64,000 bases of DNA from Acuticoccus sp. MNP-M23 (lineage in GTDB: Bacteria > Pseudomonadota > Alphaproteobacteria > Rhizobiales > Amorphaceae): NCBI RefSeq assembly GCF_031195445.1, contig NZ_CP133480.1:3836501-3900500 (forward strand), given 5' to 3'. Both the position numbers and the translations under genes were made by a program. Below, one piece after another: positions 26,436 to 36,147 of this stretch (the stretch's first letter is position 1; every line of letters begins with the position of its first letter). A model generated the notes under the pieces. The model saw only the letters and a list, made by a program, of their open reading frames with translations. It was not told where the DNA came from and made no database searches.

Positions 26436-27106
26436 CCGATGCTCAACCTGAAGCCCTGACCCCGCACGCTCACGATCAGCGGTTCCGTGCCCGGCGGGTC
26501 GAGCTTGCGCCGCAGCTTGCCGATGTGAACGTCGACCACGTTGGAGCGCGGCTCGAAACGGTAACCCCACACGTCGCGCAGAAGCATGAAGCGGGTCACG
26601 ATCTGCCCCTCGCGCCGGGCGAGGTAGACCAGAATGTCGAACTCGCGCGGCAGCAGTTCGAGCGCGCGGCCGTCGCGCCAGGCCTCCTTGCGATCAAGGT
26701 CCGCCACGATCGGACCGACGCTGAAGCGCGATTCGCGGATTGTGGCGGGGCGGCGGGTCAGAGCGTCGATCCGGGCAAGAAGCTCGACGGCCTCGAACGG
26801 CTTGGCGAGGTAGTCGTCGCCGCCCGCCCGCAGACCCCGCACCCGCTCGGAGATTTCCGACAGCGCGCTGAGGACGAGGATCGGGACCGCGTTGCCGGCC
26901 GTCCGCAGCATGTGAACGATGTCGAGCCCGTCCATGTCCGGCAGCCGGCGATCGAGAAGCAGAAGGTCAGGGGTCCAGTCGGCGATCGCCACCATAAGCT
27001 CGCCGCCGGTTGCAAAGCGCCGAACTTCGTAGCGTTCGCGCGCAAGCGTTGCGGTAAGCTCCAGCGCGGTCGCCTCGTCATCCTCCACACAGAAGATTGC
27101 CGTCAT
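26432..27106 (-). CDS. OmpR-family response regulator
   Basis: The 224-residue product has a receiver domain with acidic pocket (FCVEDDEA), phospho-acceptor Asp52 (LLLLDRRLPDMDG) and a Lys in LAKPFE. A winged-helix domain follows with FDILVYLARREGQIVT, VDVHIGKLRRKLD and a terminal VRGQGFRL. It is the first gene of a probable operon with the kinase, cytochrome b561 and DedA. Target genes may include cytochrome b561. Confidence 0.92.
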   Translation of the reverse strand: MTAIFCVEDDEATALELTATLARERYEVRRFATGGELMVAIADWTPDLLLLDRRLPDMDGLDIVHMLRTAGNAVPILVLSALSEISERVRGLRAGGDDYLAKPFEAVELLARIDALTRRPATIRESRFSVGPIVADLDRKEAWRDGRALELLPREFDILVYLARREGQIVTRFMLLRDVWGYRFEPRSNVVDVHIGKLRRKLDPPGTEPLIVSVRGQGFRLSIG

Positions 27107-27515
27107 GGATCGGGCATCCGGGCGCTCTCGGGGGATGGCACACGCAAACCGGCATGCGCCCGTAAATCAGCGCGCGCGGCGGATGATCGCGCGCGATGAT
27201 GCCCGGGGCCGCCCGGTCCGCGCGTCAAACAGGCGCCGCGTTTGGACGCCCGCATCGAACTGGTTGCACACCCGCGCAATCTCTTCCTCCGGTGCATTGA
27301 TGTGTCAGGCCGCTTCGCCCGTACCGAAGAACGCGACGCTCGCACGATGGTTGCAGGAATGCAGCGCGCCCCACGTTAAAGCTGATTTCATGTCTTGCCG
27401 GGGCAGTTGATGGCCATGCTGCGGCTGCGCCTCGGTTTCGAATGAAACTGTCTTTAAATCTCGCTGGCTTCTGTTTGGTGTTTAACCCGGTGCAGCACCA
27501 CCGGAAGGGCTCTGG
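27107..27515. other. 409-bp intergenic region without a supported gene
   Basis: This lies between the divergent response regulator and the aquaporin-like remnant. It should contain the regulator promoter. No convincing hairpin, repeat or conserved coding frame was seen. The last 120 bp are noticeably less GC-rich (TTTAAATC, TTTCGAATG), consistent with a promoter. Confidence 0.5.
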
Positions 27516-27818
27516 GTGACCATGTCCGGGGCGCTTTTGGCCGGATTTGTCGGAAATTTCGCACCCGTCGCCATCAGGATGACGGCGCCTCTGGCGATCA
27601 TGGCTTTCGGCAGTGCCGGCGGCACCCGGCTGAGCCCGGCCCGCACACTGGGACCTGCGGTCGCACTGGACAGCATCGCGCAGGTGCTGCCCTACTTTGG
27701 TGCAAAGTACGCGGTGGCGGCGGCGCTTCTGGAACGCTTCGTCGGGAGCGCGCGGCCGGGCGCAAAGGAGCGCGAGGACACGTCCGAAACAGCCGAAACG
27801 ACCAAGCCAGCTTTCTGA
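27516..27818 (+). pseudogene. Aquaporin (MIP family) C-terminal remnant
   Basis: A 100-codon frame contains [13 protein letters not shown] followed by [12 protein letters not shown] and a hydrophobic end reading [10 protein letters not shown]. This closely recalls the second half of MIP channels, where the second NPA box reads NPAR(T/S)xGPA before the last helix. Full aquaporins have six helices and two NPA boxes in about 220-280 residues, and the first half is missing. The first residue of the box is Ser in place of Asn. A GGAAGGG precedes the GTG/ATG starts, so the remnant might still be translated. The resemblance is by eye. A small unrelated membrane protein is the alternative. Confidence 0.45.
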
Positions 27819-27883
27819 CGCCTTTCACCCGCTCCAGCGTCGCCAGAAGTGGCGCCACGAAATTACCTTGGAGAAAAACACCC

Positions 27884-30199
27884 ATGAACGAACACACCAA
27901 GCCACCGGCTGACATGCCGATCGTGCAGGAGGGCGGCACCTGCCCCTTCGGCGGCTCGCGCGTCGCCGGTGCGATCGGATCGCACCCGACAATCGACGAC
28001 TGGTGGCCGAACCGGCTGAAGGTCGAGATCCTGCACCAGAACCCGCCGATGGCGAACCCCTACGGCGAAGCGTTCGACTACGCCGCGGCGTTCAGGACGC
28101 TCGACATCGCTGCGGTCAAGGCAGACATCAAGGCGCTGCTCACCGATGCGCAGCCCTGGTGGCCGGCGGACTACGACAACTACGGCCCGCAGATGATCCG
28201 CATGGCCTGGCACATGGCCGGAACCTACCGGATCGCCGACGGGCGCGGCGGCGCCGGGCAGGGGATGCAGCGGTTTGCCCCGATCAACTCGTGGTGGGAC
28301 AACGGCAACACCGACAAGTCCCGGCGCCTGCTGCTGCCGATCAAGAACAAGTACGGCAAGGCAATCTCCTGGGCGGACCTCTACATCCTGACGGGCAACT
28401 GCGCGCTCGAGATCATGGGCTTTCCGACCTTCGGCTATGGTGGCGGGCGGATCGACGCGTGGGAGGCGGACCGGCAGACCTACTGGGGTCCTGAGGGCTG
28501 GGAAGCGGACCCGCGGGAAAAGAGTCAGCCGGTCGCGCAGGTCAACATGGACAAGCGCTGGGTCGGCGGCCCGGACCAGGAAGTCTGGGATCTCGAAAAC
28601 CCGCTCGGCGCGACGCACCAGGCGCTGATCTACGTCAACCCCGAGGGGCCGGACGGTGACGGCAACCCGGAACACTCCGCGCGCGAAATCCGCATCTCGT
28701 TCGGCCGCATGGCGATGAACGACGAGGAGACGGTTGCGCTGATCGCCGGCGGCCACGCCTTCGGCAAGTCACACGGCATGGTGGACGCCGGGAAGATCGG
28801 CCCCGCGCCGGAGGGCGCCCCCATCGAGGCGATGGGCCTTGGTTGGCACAACCCGGAAGGCACCGGCTTCGCGCAGTACACGATGACCAACGGCATCGAG
28901 GGCGCGTGGACGCCCGATCCGACAAAGTGGGACAACGAATACCTGACAAACCTCTTCAGGTTCGAGTGGGAGCCGGTGAAGAGCCCGTCCGGCGCACTCC
29001 AGTGGCGGCCCAGGGACGGCCAGGGCGCGCCGACGACGCCCGACGCCCACGTGCCGGGCCAGCAGAACGAGCTCATGATGATGACCTCGGACATTGCGCT
29101 GAAGGTCGACCCGTCATACCGCGCGATCTGCGAAAAATTCCTCTCCGACTTCAAGTATTTCGAGGATGCCTTCTCCCGCGCGTGGTTCAAGCTGACCCAC
29201 CGCGACATGGGGCCGAAGTCGCGCTACCTCGGGCCCGAGGTGCCGGCCGAGGATCTCCCGTGGCAGGATCCGATCCCCGATCTCGACCATCCGGTCGTCG
29301 ATGGGGCGGACATTTCCGCGCTGAAGGACAAGGTGCTTGCGTCCGGGCTCACGGTGCCGGAGCTGGTCTTCACCGCATGGAGCGCCGCGTCCACCCACCG
29401 CGTCACCGACAAGCGGGGCGGGGCGAACGGCGCACGCATCGCGCTGGCGCCGCAGAAGGACTGGGACGTCAACAACCCGGCGCTGAGCGGCAAGGTGGTC
29501 GACGCGCTGCGCGGCATTGCGGACGCGTTCAACGCCTCCGCGACCGGCGGCAAGAAGGTCTCGCTCGCCGACATGATCGTGCTTGGCGGCACGGCAGCGG
29601 TTGAGAAGGCGGCGAAGGACGGCGGTGTCGATATCAGCGTGCCGTTCACGCCGGGCCGGATGGATACGACGCAGGAGCTGACCGACGTCGAGCAGTTCAA
29701 CTGGCTGAAACCGGTGGCTGACGGCTTCCGCAACTACATGCAGAAGGACGTGACCTTCACGGTTGCCCCCGAGGCCCTGTTCCTCGACCGCGCCGCGCTC
29801 CTCTCGCTGACCACCCCGGAGTGGACTGCGCTGGTCGGCGGGCTGCGTGTTCTGGACACCAACTGGGACGGCTCGCGCGATGGCGTCTTCACCGACCGGC
29901 CGGGGACGCTCACGAACGACTTCTTCGTGAACCTCACCTCCATGGACTTCACATGGGAGAAGGCGGACGATGATGCCATGCGCTTCCGCCTCGTAAACCG
30001 CGCCAGCGGCGAGACGAAGTTCACCGGCACGCGGTGCGACCTCATCTTCGGCTCCAACGCGCAGTTGCGCCAGATCGCCGAGGCGTGGGCGGCCGACGAT
30101 GCAAAGCCCGACTTTGTCGCCGCCTTCGTCGCCGCCTGGCACAAGGTGATGATGCTCGACCGCTACGAGACGCCCGAGCGCGTGGCGAACGCCGGCTGA
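27884..30199 (+). CDS. katG: Catalase-peroxidase KatG
   Basis: The 771-residue bifunctional heme enzyme has the distal triad Arg106, Trp109 and His110 ([11 protein letters not shown]). The Tyr of [10 protein letters not shown] and Met of SFGRMAMND form the Trp-Tyr-Met adduct, and the proximal His lies in [10 protein letters not shown]. The degenerate C-terminal copy is complete. It removes hydrogen peroxide in the cytosol. A GGAGAAA site precedes the ATG. It is slightly longer than typical (720-750). No oxyR or furA gene is adjacent. A strong hairpin follows. Confidence 0.97.
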   Translation: MNEHTKPPADMPIVQEGGTCPFGGSRVAGAIGSHPTIDDWWPNRLKVEILHQNPPMANPYGEAFDYAAAFRTLDIAAVKADIKALLTDAQPWWPADYDNYGPQMIRMAWHMAGTYRIADGRGGAGQGMQRFAPINSWWDNGNTDKSRRLLLPIKNKYGKAISWADLYILTGNCALEIMGFPTFGYGGGRIDAWEADRQTYWGPEGWEADPREKSQPVAQVNMDKRWVGGPDQEVWDLENPLGATHQALIYVNPEGPDGDGNPEHSAREIRISFGRMAMNDEETVALIAGGHAFGKSHGMVDAGKIGPAPEGAPIEAMGLGWHNPEGTGFAQYTMTNGIEGAWTPDPTKWDNEYLTNLFRFEWEPVKSPSGALQWRPRDGQGAPTTPDAHVPGQQNELMMMTSDIALKVDPSYRAICEKFLSDFKYFEDAFSRAWFKLTHRDMGPKSRYLGPEVPAEDLPWQDPIPDLDHPVVDGADISALKDKVLASGLTVPELVFTAWSAASTHRVTDKRGGANGARIALAPQKDWDVNNPALSGKVVDALRGIADAFNASATGGKKVSLADMIVLGGTAAVEKAAKDGGVDISVPFTPGRMDTTQELTDVEQFNWLKPVADGFRNYMQKDVTFTVAPEALFLDRAALLSLTTPEWTALVGGLRVLDTNWDGSRDGVFTDRPGTLTNDFFVNLTSMDFTWEKADDDAMRFRLVNRASGETKFTGTRCDLIFGSNAQLRQIAEAWAADDAKPDFVAAFVAAWHKVMMLDRYETPERVANAG

Positions 30200-30210
30200 C
30201 CCACGGCTGC

Positions 30211-30239
30211 GGCGCCGTCGCTCGGCGAGCGGCGGCGCC
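30211..30239 (+). terminator. Hairpin downstream of katG
   Basis: Thirteen-base arms (30211-30223, GGCGCCGTCGCTC; 30227-30239) pair with one G-U around a 3-base loop, 11 bases past the katG stop. It is GC-rich and very stable, with no U-tract. Confidence 0.65.
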
Positions 30240-30327
30240 AATGGGTCCCGCCTCCAGAAGCAACATGCGATGCGTGCGTCTTGCGAATTCTCTTGCGTAA
30301 AGGCGTGGCCGGAGGAGGGGGGACGGG

Positions 30328-30999
30328 TCAGGTTTGCGAGCCGTCGGCGCTGACCGTGGCGGCGATGATCCCGCCGGACAGGATGTGCGCGCGCATCACT
30401 GCCTCGGCCAGAGCCGCGTCGCGCACGCGCAGGGCGGCGATCAGGCTGTCGTGATCGCCGCAGCTCTTCTCGAGCCGCTCCGAAGAGAACCGGCGATAGT
30501 TCCGCATGATCAGGGCAAGGTCGATCAGCGGCAGCGCGACCGCCTCCAGCTGCGGGTTTCCTGACGCGCGTAGAATCCGGCAGTGAAAGGCCGTGTTGGT
30601 TTCCGAGAAGGCGGTGAGAAACCCATCGTCCCGGTGCCGGGTCAGCGCGATCATGTGGGCGTTCATCGCGGCAAGCGCGTCGATATCCTCGGTCGTGCAG
30701 CGCATTGCTGCGAGTTGCGCAGCGTGCCCCTCCAGCAATGCGCGCAGGTTGAACAGGTCGCGCATGGACTCGGTGCTCCACGCCTTCACGAGCGCACCGG
30801 AGCGCGGCTGCATTTCCACAAAGCCCTCCGCCGCCAGCCTGCGCAACGCCTCGCGGACCGGTGTGCGGCTCGTCTGCGCCGCGCTGGCCAGCTCCTCCTC
30901 GCGCAGGCGCGCACCCTCGGCATAGCGGCCCGCGATGATCCATTCGCGGATCAGCCGATAGGCCTGTTCCGCTGCGCTCTCGGTCTTCGCCAAATTCAA
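30328..30999 (-). CDS. GntR-family transcriptional regulator (FadR/FCD subfamily)
   Basis: The product of about 223 residues has an N-terminal winged helix (AYRLIREWIIAGRY...LREEELASAAQTSRTPVREALRRL) and an all-helical FCD ligand domain with metal-binding pattern (ETNTAFHCRIL, CGDHDSLIAAL). No ATG lies near the domain start in this frame. A TTG at 30999 (protein L-N-L-A-K-T) is preferred, and a nearby TTG at 30993 is possible. An upstream Met at 31146 would run into the divergent gene. It most likely represses the divergent lyase-TRAP genes, with a carboxylate as inducer. Confidence 0.85.
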   Translation of the reverse strand: MNLAKTESAAEQAYRLIREWIIAGRYAEGARLREEELASAAQTSRTPVREALRRLAAEGFVEMQPRSGALVKAWSTESMRDLFNLRALLEGHAAQLAAMRCTTEDIDALAAMNAHMIALTRHRDDGFLTAFSETNTAFHCRILRASGNPQLEAVALPLIDLALIMRNYRRFSSERLEKSCGDHDSLIAALRVRDAALAEAVMRAHILSGGIIAATVSADGSQT

Positions 31000-31012
31000 A
31001 ATTCCATCATTT

Positions 31013-31072
31013 TGTATACAGAACTTGCAATAGTGCCCCTCATTATGCCCTATATGGCATTCATTGTATCCA
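31013..31072. promoter_or_regulatory. GntR/FadR-type operators in the divergent promoter
   Basis: A perfect palindrome TGTATACA lies at 31013-31020 and a one-mismatch copy TGTATCCA at 31065-31072, 52 bp apart. They flank the 88-bp gap between the regulator and the lyase. Between them, ATGCC and GGCAT arms (31045-31060) form another inverted repeat. Short GTAT/ATAC palindromes are typical targets of FadR-subfamily regulators. Binding of the adjacent regulator at both ends with looping is the natural reading. Confidence 0.55.
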
Positions 31073-31087
31073 GAAAGGCGCTCATCG

Positions 31088-31954
31088 ATGTCCGCCAACT
31101 TGCGTGAACTGCTTGCTCGACCGCAATGCCTCATTGCTCCCGGCATTTATGACCTGATCTCTGCGCGTATCGCGGCCGATGCCGGGGCGGAGGTCCTCTA
31201 CATGACCGGCTACGGCACGGTCGCGTCCTATCTCGGCCTGCCGGATGCCGGCATCGCCTCGTTCAGCGACATGGTGAACCGCGTTGCCGCCTTTGCCAGG
31301 GTTGCCGAGGAGAAGGGCATCCCCCTCATCGCCGACGGTGACACCGGCTACGGCGGCCTCCTCAATGTCGACCACACGGTGCGCGAGTACGAGCGCGCCG
31401 GTGCCGCCGCAATTCAGCTGGAAGACCAGGTCTTCCCGAAAAAGTGCGGGCACACTGCCGGACGCGCGGTGATCCCGGTCGAGCAGATGACGCAGAAGAT
31501 CGAGGTCGCTGTCGAGGCGCGTCGAAGTGACGACTTCCTCATCATCGCCCGGACCGATGCGCGCACGACGCACGGGTTCGACGCCGCGCTTGAACGGGTG
31601 GAAGCGTTCGACAAGGCGGGGGCGGATATCCTGTTTCTGGAATCGCCCGAGAGCGAGGAGGAGCTTGCCCGGGTCGCCGGCCACTTTTCCAAGCCCGTTC
31701 TGGCCAACATGGTCGAGGGCGGGCGCACGCCGGTTCTGAACGCCGAGCGTCTCACCCAGCTGGGCTTTTCCATCGCGCTCTTCCCGGCGATCGGCTTCCT
31801 GTCCGCCGGTCGTGCGCTGGACGACGCCTATCGCCGGCTGATCCGGGACGGCGAAAGCGCGCCGACGCAGTCGCTCTACCCCTTTGATGACTTCTCAAGA
31901 TTGATGGGCTTCCAGCGCGTCTGGGATTTCGACGCCAAACACACCTCCCGCTGA
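31088..31954 (+). CDS. Isocitrate lyase/PEP mutase-family lyase
   Basis: The 288-residue TIM-barrel enzyme contains ADGDTGYGG (metal-binding Asp near 83-85), LEDQVFPKKCGH (residues 111-122, catalytic Cys120) and IARTDAR. The KKCGH loop marks the lyase branch (methylisocitrate or dimethylmalate lyase, oxaloacetate decarboxylase) and not a phosphonate mutase. It cleaves or decarboxylates a 2-hydroxy- or 2-keto-dicarboxylate with Mg2+. The ATG at 31088 has GAAAGG upstream and starts at the family N-terminus. It is followed at 48 bp by a TRAP importer, which suggests the importer brings in its substrate or a precursor. Confidence 0.88.
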   Translation: MSANLRELLARPQCLIAPGIYDLISARIAADAGAEVLYMTGYGTVASYLGLPDAGIASFSDMVNRVAAFARVAEEKGIPLIADGDTGYGGLLNVDHTVREYERAGAAAIQLEDQVFPKKCGHTAGRAVIPVEQMTQKIEVAVEARRSDDFLIIARTDARTTHGFDAALERVEAFDKAGADILFLESPESEEELARVAGHFSKPVLANMVEGGRTPVLNAERLTQLGFSIALFPAIGFLSAGRALDDAYRRLIRDGESAPTQSLYPFDDFSRLMGFQRVWDFDAKHTSR

Positions 31955-32002
31955 CAGCGGCCCATCCGCACCACCACAAAACAAAAAACGAGGAAACCCC
32001 GA

Positions 32003-32986
32003 ATGAAACATACCGTCATCGCTTTCGCGGCAGCCATCTGCCTGACAGTTCCGGCCAGTGCGGATGTAATCACGCTCGCCTCCACAGTGCCGAACACCGG
32101 CATCAACAAGGTGATGGTCGACACGCTCACGGAAGAAATGAACGAGCGCATGTCCGACGACAGCCTCGACATCTTTCTCGACGGCACCCTTGGCGGCGAG
32201 CGTGAGCTGATCGACCTCGTGCGCATCGGCGAGTCGCAGATCCACATGGGCGTCCTCCACGCCTCCGAATATTTCCCGAACCTCGATGCGACGCTCGTCC
32301 CCTACCTGTTCCCCGACTATGCGAGCGTGGAGGCCTTCCTTGCTTCTGAAACCGGCGACAAGCTGAAGGCCGTGCTGGAGGAGAAAGGAAACGCGAAGTT
32401 CCTGGGCACATACTACCAGGGTGCGCGTTGGGCGACCGCCAACAAGCCGTTCACCACGGTCGACGAGCTGAAGGGCCTCAAGGTTCGCATGCCGGAGATC
32501 CCGCTGTGGATCGAGATCTGGTCCGGCCTTGGCGCCGTCACCACGCCGATGCCCTCGCCCGAAGTCTTTTCCGCCCTCCAGACCGGTGTCATCGATGCGC
32601 AGGAGAACATGCTCTCCAACATCTACGGCCGGCGGATCTACGAAGTGCAGAAGTACCTCGTCGCCACGCGGCACCAGCAGAGCTATGTGACCGTGATGGC
32701 CAATCTCGACTTCTGGAACGGTCTGTCCGCTGAAGGGCAGTCGGCTTTGCAGGCCTCCGTGGACGCTGCGACCACGGCGGCGACCGAAGCTGCGGAAGCC
32801 GAAAACGAGCGCATCGTGAACCTCATCAAGGACGCGGGCCTCGAAGTGATCGAGCCCGCGCCGGAGTTCCGCCAGAAGGCGATGCCGGTGATCGAGAAGG
32901 CCGCCAAGGGCGCCCTCGACGATGGCATCTATGAAGCAGCGGTCGCGGTGATCGAGGCACAGCCGAGCACCGACACCGCAAAATGA
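32003..32986 (+). CDS. TRAP transporter substrate-binding protein (DctP family)
   Basis: The 327-residue product has a signal peptide (about 1-20, ending PASAD). The DctP fold shows GGERELIDLVRIGESQIHMG, the conserved Arg helix region LKGLKVRMPEIPLW and GVIDAQENML. It binds a carboxylate in the periplasm. A GAGGAAA site precedes the ATG. The stop overlaps the small permease start by 4 bp (ATGA). Confidence 0.94.
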   Translation: MKHTVIAFAAAICLTVPASADVITLASTVPNTGINKVMVDTLTEEMNERMSDDSLDIFLDGTLGGERELIDLVRIGESQIHMGVLHASEYFPNLDATLVPYLFPDYASVEAFLASETGDKLKAVLEEKGNAKFLGTYYQGARWATANKPFTTVDELKGLKVRMPEIPLWIEIWSGLGAVTTPMPSPEVFSALQTGVIDAQENMLSNIYGRRIYEVQKYLVATRHQQSYVTVMANLDFWNGLSAEGQSALQASVDAATTAATEAAEAENERIVNLIKDAGLEVIEPAPEFRQKAMPVIEKAAKGALDDGIYEAAVAVIEAQPSTDTAK

Positions 32987-33477
32987 CCCGCCTCACGGAC
33001 GGGCTCGCCAAGGCCGCGGAGGCCTTGGCGACGATCGCATTCATCGGCTTCTTCGTCTTCATCCTGGCGCAGATCGGCTATCGGTACCTCGGTCTGAGCC
33101 TGGTGTTCTCCGAAGAGCTGGCGCGGCTGTTGAACCTTTATGTCGTATTCCTGGGTCTGGTCGTCGTGACGGTGCGGCACGGCCATATCCGGATCGACAT
33201 CCTCGACAGGATGCTGGGCAACGGCCCGCTGACGGCAGCGCTCTACCGCATCCAGCTCGTTCTCACGTTCATCTTTCTGGCGTCGGTCGCCTGGGGGTCG
33301 TGGTCATTGACCGCCGCCAACTGGCCTTATCCGCTCGCCACGCTCCATTTCGTGCCGAAGGGAGCCATTTACCTCGCCCCCTTCCTCGGCGCTGCGGTCG
33401 GCGCCGTCGTTTCCCTCCTGAGGCTCGCGCAGCCCGTACCGCCGCTCGGCGTACTGGAACTTGAGGAAATCGAATAG
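32983..33477 (+). CDS. TRAP transporter small permease (DctQ family)
   Basis: The 164-residue protein has four membrane helices and the DctQ-like ELARLLNLYVVFLGLVV segment. It supports assembly and function of the large permease. It is tightly packed in the operon, overlapping dctP by 4 bp and sharing one base with the GTG of the large permease. Confidence 0.9.
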   Translation: MTRLTDGLAKAAEALATIAFIGFFVFILAQIGYRYLGLSLVFSEELARLLNLYVVFLGLVVVTVRHGHIRIDILDRMLGNGPLTAALYRIQLVLTFIFLASVAWGSWSLTAANWPYPLATLHFVPKGAIYLAPFLGAAVGAVVSLLRLAQPVPPLGVLELEEIE

Positions 33478-34766
33478 TGGCCTCTGGTCTCACCTCCATG
33501 ATCGTGCTGATCGCGCTCCTGCTTCTGGGCGTGTCGGCGGCGGTCGCGCTCGGTCTCGCCTCGATGGGCTATTTTGCCTACACCCGCGGCATTCTGGAGA
33601 TCCCGCACGCCATCATCGCGCAGCGCCTTGTGGCGGGCGTCGATTCATTCACCCTCCTTGCGATCCCGCTGTTCATCTTCGTCGGCCACATGATGAACGG
33701 TTCGGGCGCCACGACGCGTCTGTTCGCCTTTGCCAACGCGCTGGTCGGTCATGTGCGCGGGGGGCTTGCCCAGGTGAACATCGTGGCATCGATGCTGTTC
33801 GCCGGCATGTCCGGCTCCGGTGTCGCCGACGCGGCCGGCCTCGGCGCCATGGAAGTGCGCGCGATGCGCGAGGCGGGCTACGACGAGAAGACGACGATCG
33901 GCGTCACGGTCGGCTCCTCGCTCATCGGTCCAATCATTCCGCCAAGCATCCCGGCAATCCTCTACGCGGTTCTCGCCGGCGTCAGCGCCTCGGACATGCT
34001 CCTGGCGGGGCTCATCCCGGGCCTCGCGATGGCCGGCGCGCTGATGGCCCTTGCCGCGTTCATGGCACGCAAGCGCAACCTGCCGGCAAGCCCGTTCCCG
34101 GGCGTGCGCGCGCTCGGGGCCACCTTCGCGCGCGCCTTTGCGCCCCTTCTCACTCCTGTAATCCTGCTTTCGGGGATTTTCGCGGGGGTGTTCACCGCAA
34201 CCGAGGCGGCGGCCGTCGCAGGTCTCTGGGCGCTTCTTGTCGCCACCGTCTTCTACCGCAATCTCGGGTTCTGGGGCGTTATCGAGGTGTTCCGGCGCAC
34301 GGCCTACGATACCGCGGTGATCTTCTTCATCCTCGCGGCATCTTCGCTGTTCGCCTGGGTGCTGACACGCGCGCGGGTGCCAGATACGCTTGCCAACTGG
34401 ATCACCGAGTTCACCACGCAGCCCGCGGTGCTGATGGCGCTCCTCGTCGTCTTCCTGCTGTTCATCGGCTGTTTCATGGCCGTGTCGGTGGCGATCAATG
34501 TGCTGACGCCGATCCTCGTGCCCATCGTCATCGCGTTCGGCTTCGATCCGGTTCACTTCGGTATCGTGATGATAATGCTACTGGTTATCGGCGAAGCGAC
34601 GCCGCCGTTCGGCATGGTGCTGTTTGCCATGACCAAGGTGGCAAATACGAGCTATGAGAAGGTGGCGATCGCCTCGCTGCCCTGGCTGGGGGCGATTCTG
34701 GCCGTCATTCTGATCGTCGCGGCGGTGCCGCAACTGGCACTCTGGCTTCCCGGCCTCCTGAGATAA
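33477..34766 (+). CDS. TRAP transporter large permease (DctM family)
   Basis: The 429-residue protein has about 12 helices and DctM motifs (AIPLFIFVGHMMNGSG, MLFAGMSGSGVADAAGLG, GSSLIGPIIPPSIPAI, GEATPPFGMVLF). It couples Na+ entry to solute uptake. It begins with GTG at 33477, the last base of the DctQ stop. A membrane subfamily with the VADAAGLG box is typical of general C4-dicarboxylate/2-keto acid TRAP systems. Confidence 0.94.
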   Translation: MASGLTSMIVLIALLLLGVSAAVALGLASMGYFAYTRGILEIPHAIIAQRLVAGVDSFTLLAIPLFIFVGHMMNGSGATTRLFAFANALVGHVRGGLAQVNIVASMLFAGMSGSGVADAAGLGAMEVRAMREAGYDEKTTIGVTVGSSLIGPIIPPSIPAILYAVLAGVSASDMLLAGLIPGLAMAGALMALAAFMARKRNLPASPFPGVRALGATFARAFAPLLTPVILLSGIFAGVFTATEAAAVAGLWALLVATVFYRNLGFWGVIEVFRRTAYDTAVIFFILAASSLFAWVLTRARVPDTLANWITEFTTQPAVLMALLVVFLLFIGCFMAVSVAINVLTPILVPIVIAFGFDPVHFGIVMIMLLVIGEATPPFGMVLFAMTKVANTSYEKVAIASLPWLGAILAVILIVAAVPQLALWLPGLLR

Positions 34767-34770
34767 AACG

Positions 34771-35985
34771 ATGCCCGCCACTGTGCGTCTTCCTCTGCTT
34801 CTGGCCGAAACCACCGCGGTCCAGGCCGTCGGGTCGGCTGCGGTTCTTGCAATCGCAGCCGTCGCTCCGGCGGTGGCTCTGTCTGTCGGGGTGCCGGCCT
34901 CGCTGATCGGGACGCAGATCGCGATCGTCTATCTTGGCGGGATCGTGTCTTCGATCTTTGCCGGCATGCTCGTTGGCAGTGTCGGGCCCTGCCGGACCAG
35001 TCAGATCTCCATGGTGCTCAATGCGTTCGGCGCCTTGCTGTGCGCGCTGCCCGCGGTTCTGCCGATCGTCGCCGGCTCCCTGGTGATCGGCCTGGCCTAT
35101 GGTCTCATCAACCCCGCCGCCTCAACCCTCCTTGCCCAGCACGCCCCGCCGCGGCGCCGCAACATCGTTTTCTCGATCAAGCAGACGGGCGTCCCGATTG
35201 GCGCGGCAATGGTGGGCCTTGCCGGTCCGTCGATGGCGCTTGCGCTGGGGTGGGGGTCGCTGCTCGTCGCCATCGCGCTCATCTCGCTGGGCCTTGCCGC
35301 CGCTCTCGAACCAGGCCGCAAGACCCTCGACACCGACGCTCCGCGCAGCACGCTCTCCGCCGGGGCAGCGCTTCGCGGCCTCCTCGGTATCCTGCGCAAC
35401 GGCCCGCTCGCCTGCCTCGCGCTCGCCTCCTTCTGCTTCTCGGCGATCCAGCTCTGCACGATCTCCTTCCTCGTCGTCATGCTGGTGCAGGACTACGGCT
35501 TCGGCCTTGTCGCGGCAGGCGGGATTCTCGCAATAGTGCAGGGGGCGGGTATTGCCGGCCGTCTGTTCTGGGGCGGTGTCGCCGATGTCGTGGGCGCGGG
35601 GGCTCGTGTGCTGGCAGGGCTTGCCTTGCTGATGGCATGTGCGGCCGGCACCATCGTTGCCGCAGGCTTGTTCGGCTGGCCCACCGCAGTCGTCATCGCC
35701 GCGCTGATCGTCCTCGGGTTCACCGGGATCGGATGGAACGGCGTCTACCTGTCGGAGGTTGCGCGCTTCGCGCCGATGGGCGACGTCAGCGCGATCACCG
35801 GCGCTGCGATGGTCTTTACCTTCGCCGGGGTGCTGGTCGGCCCGAATGTCTTCGGCGCGTTGCACGCCCTGTTCGGCACCTTCGCCGAAGCGTTCATCAC
35901 GCTTGTCATCGCGGCGGGTGTGGCATTTGCGCTGATGATGACAATTCTCGCGCGCGGCACGCCCAAAGCGGCCACCAGCCGCTGA
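34771..35985 (+). CDS. MFS transporter
   Basis: The 404-residue protein has about 12 helices. A motif typical of the major facilitator superfamily lies between TM4 and TM5 (AQHAPPRRRNIVFSIKQTGVPIGAA), like cyanate/nitrate or monocarboxylate porters. It starts 4 bp after dctM, so it belongs to the same operon and may export or import a related organic acid. Confidence 0.85.
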   Translation: MPATVRLPLLLAETTAVQAVGSAAVLAIAAVAPAVALSVGVPASLIGTQIAIVYLGGIVSSIFAGMLVGSVGPCRTSQISMVLNAFGALLCALPAVLPIVAGSLVIGLAYGLINPAASTLLAQHAPPRRRNIVFSIKQTGVPIGAAMVGLAGPSMALALGWGSLLVAIALISLGLAAALEPGRKTLDTDAPRSTLSAGAALRGLLGILRNGPLACLALASFCFSAIQLCTISFLVVMLVQDYGFGLVAAGGILAIVQGAGIAGRLFWGGVADVVGAGARVLAGLALLMACAAGTIVAAGLFGWPTAVVIAALIVLGFTGIGWNGVYLSEVARFAPMGDVSAITGAAMVFTFAGVLVGPNVFGALHALFGTFAEAFITLVIAAGVAFALMMTILARGTPKAATSR

Positions 35986-36147
35986 AGACGACCACCTCGG
36001 ACCCTGCGATGGTCTGCCCGAGAGACCGGCCCCGGCACAATTGGGGAAGGCGGGGCCTGTTGCGGGCGGCAGACTTGGCGCATCGCTTGCCTTAGAGTAG
36101 TCCCAACGCCGAAGACGCGCAGACGACAGGACGGGAGAGAGAAAATC

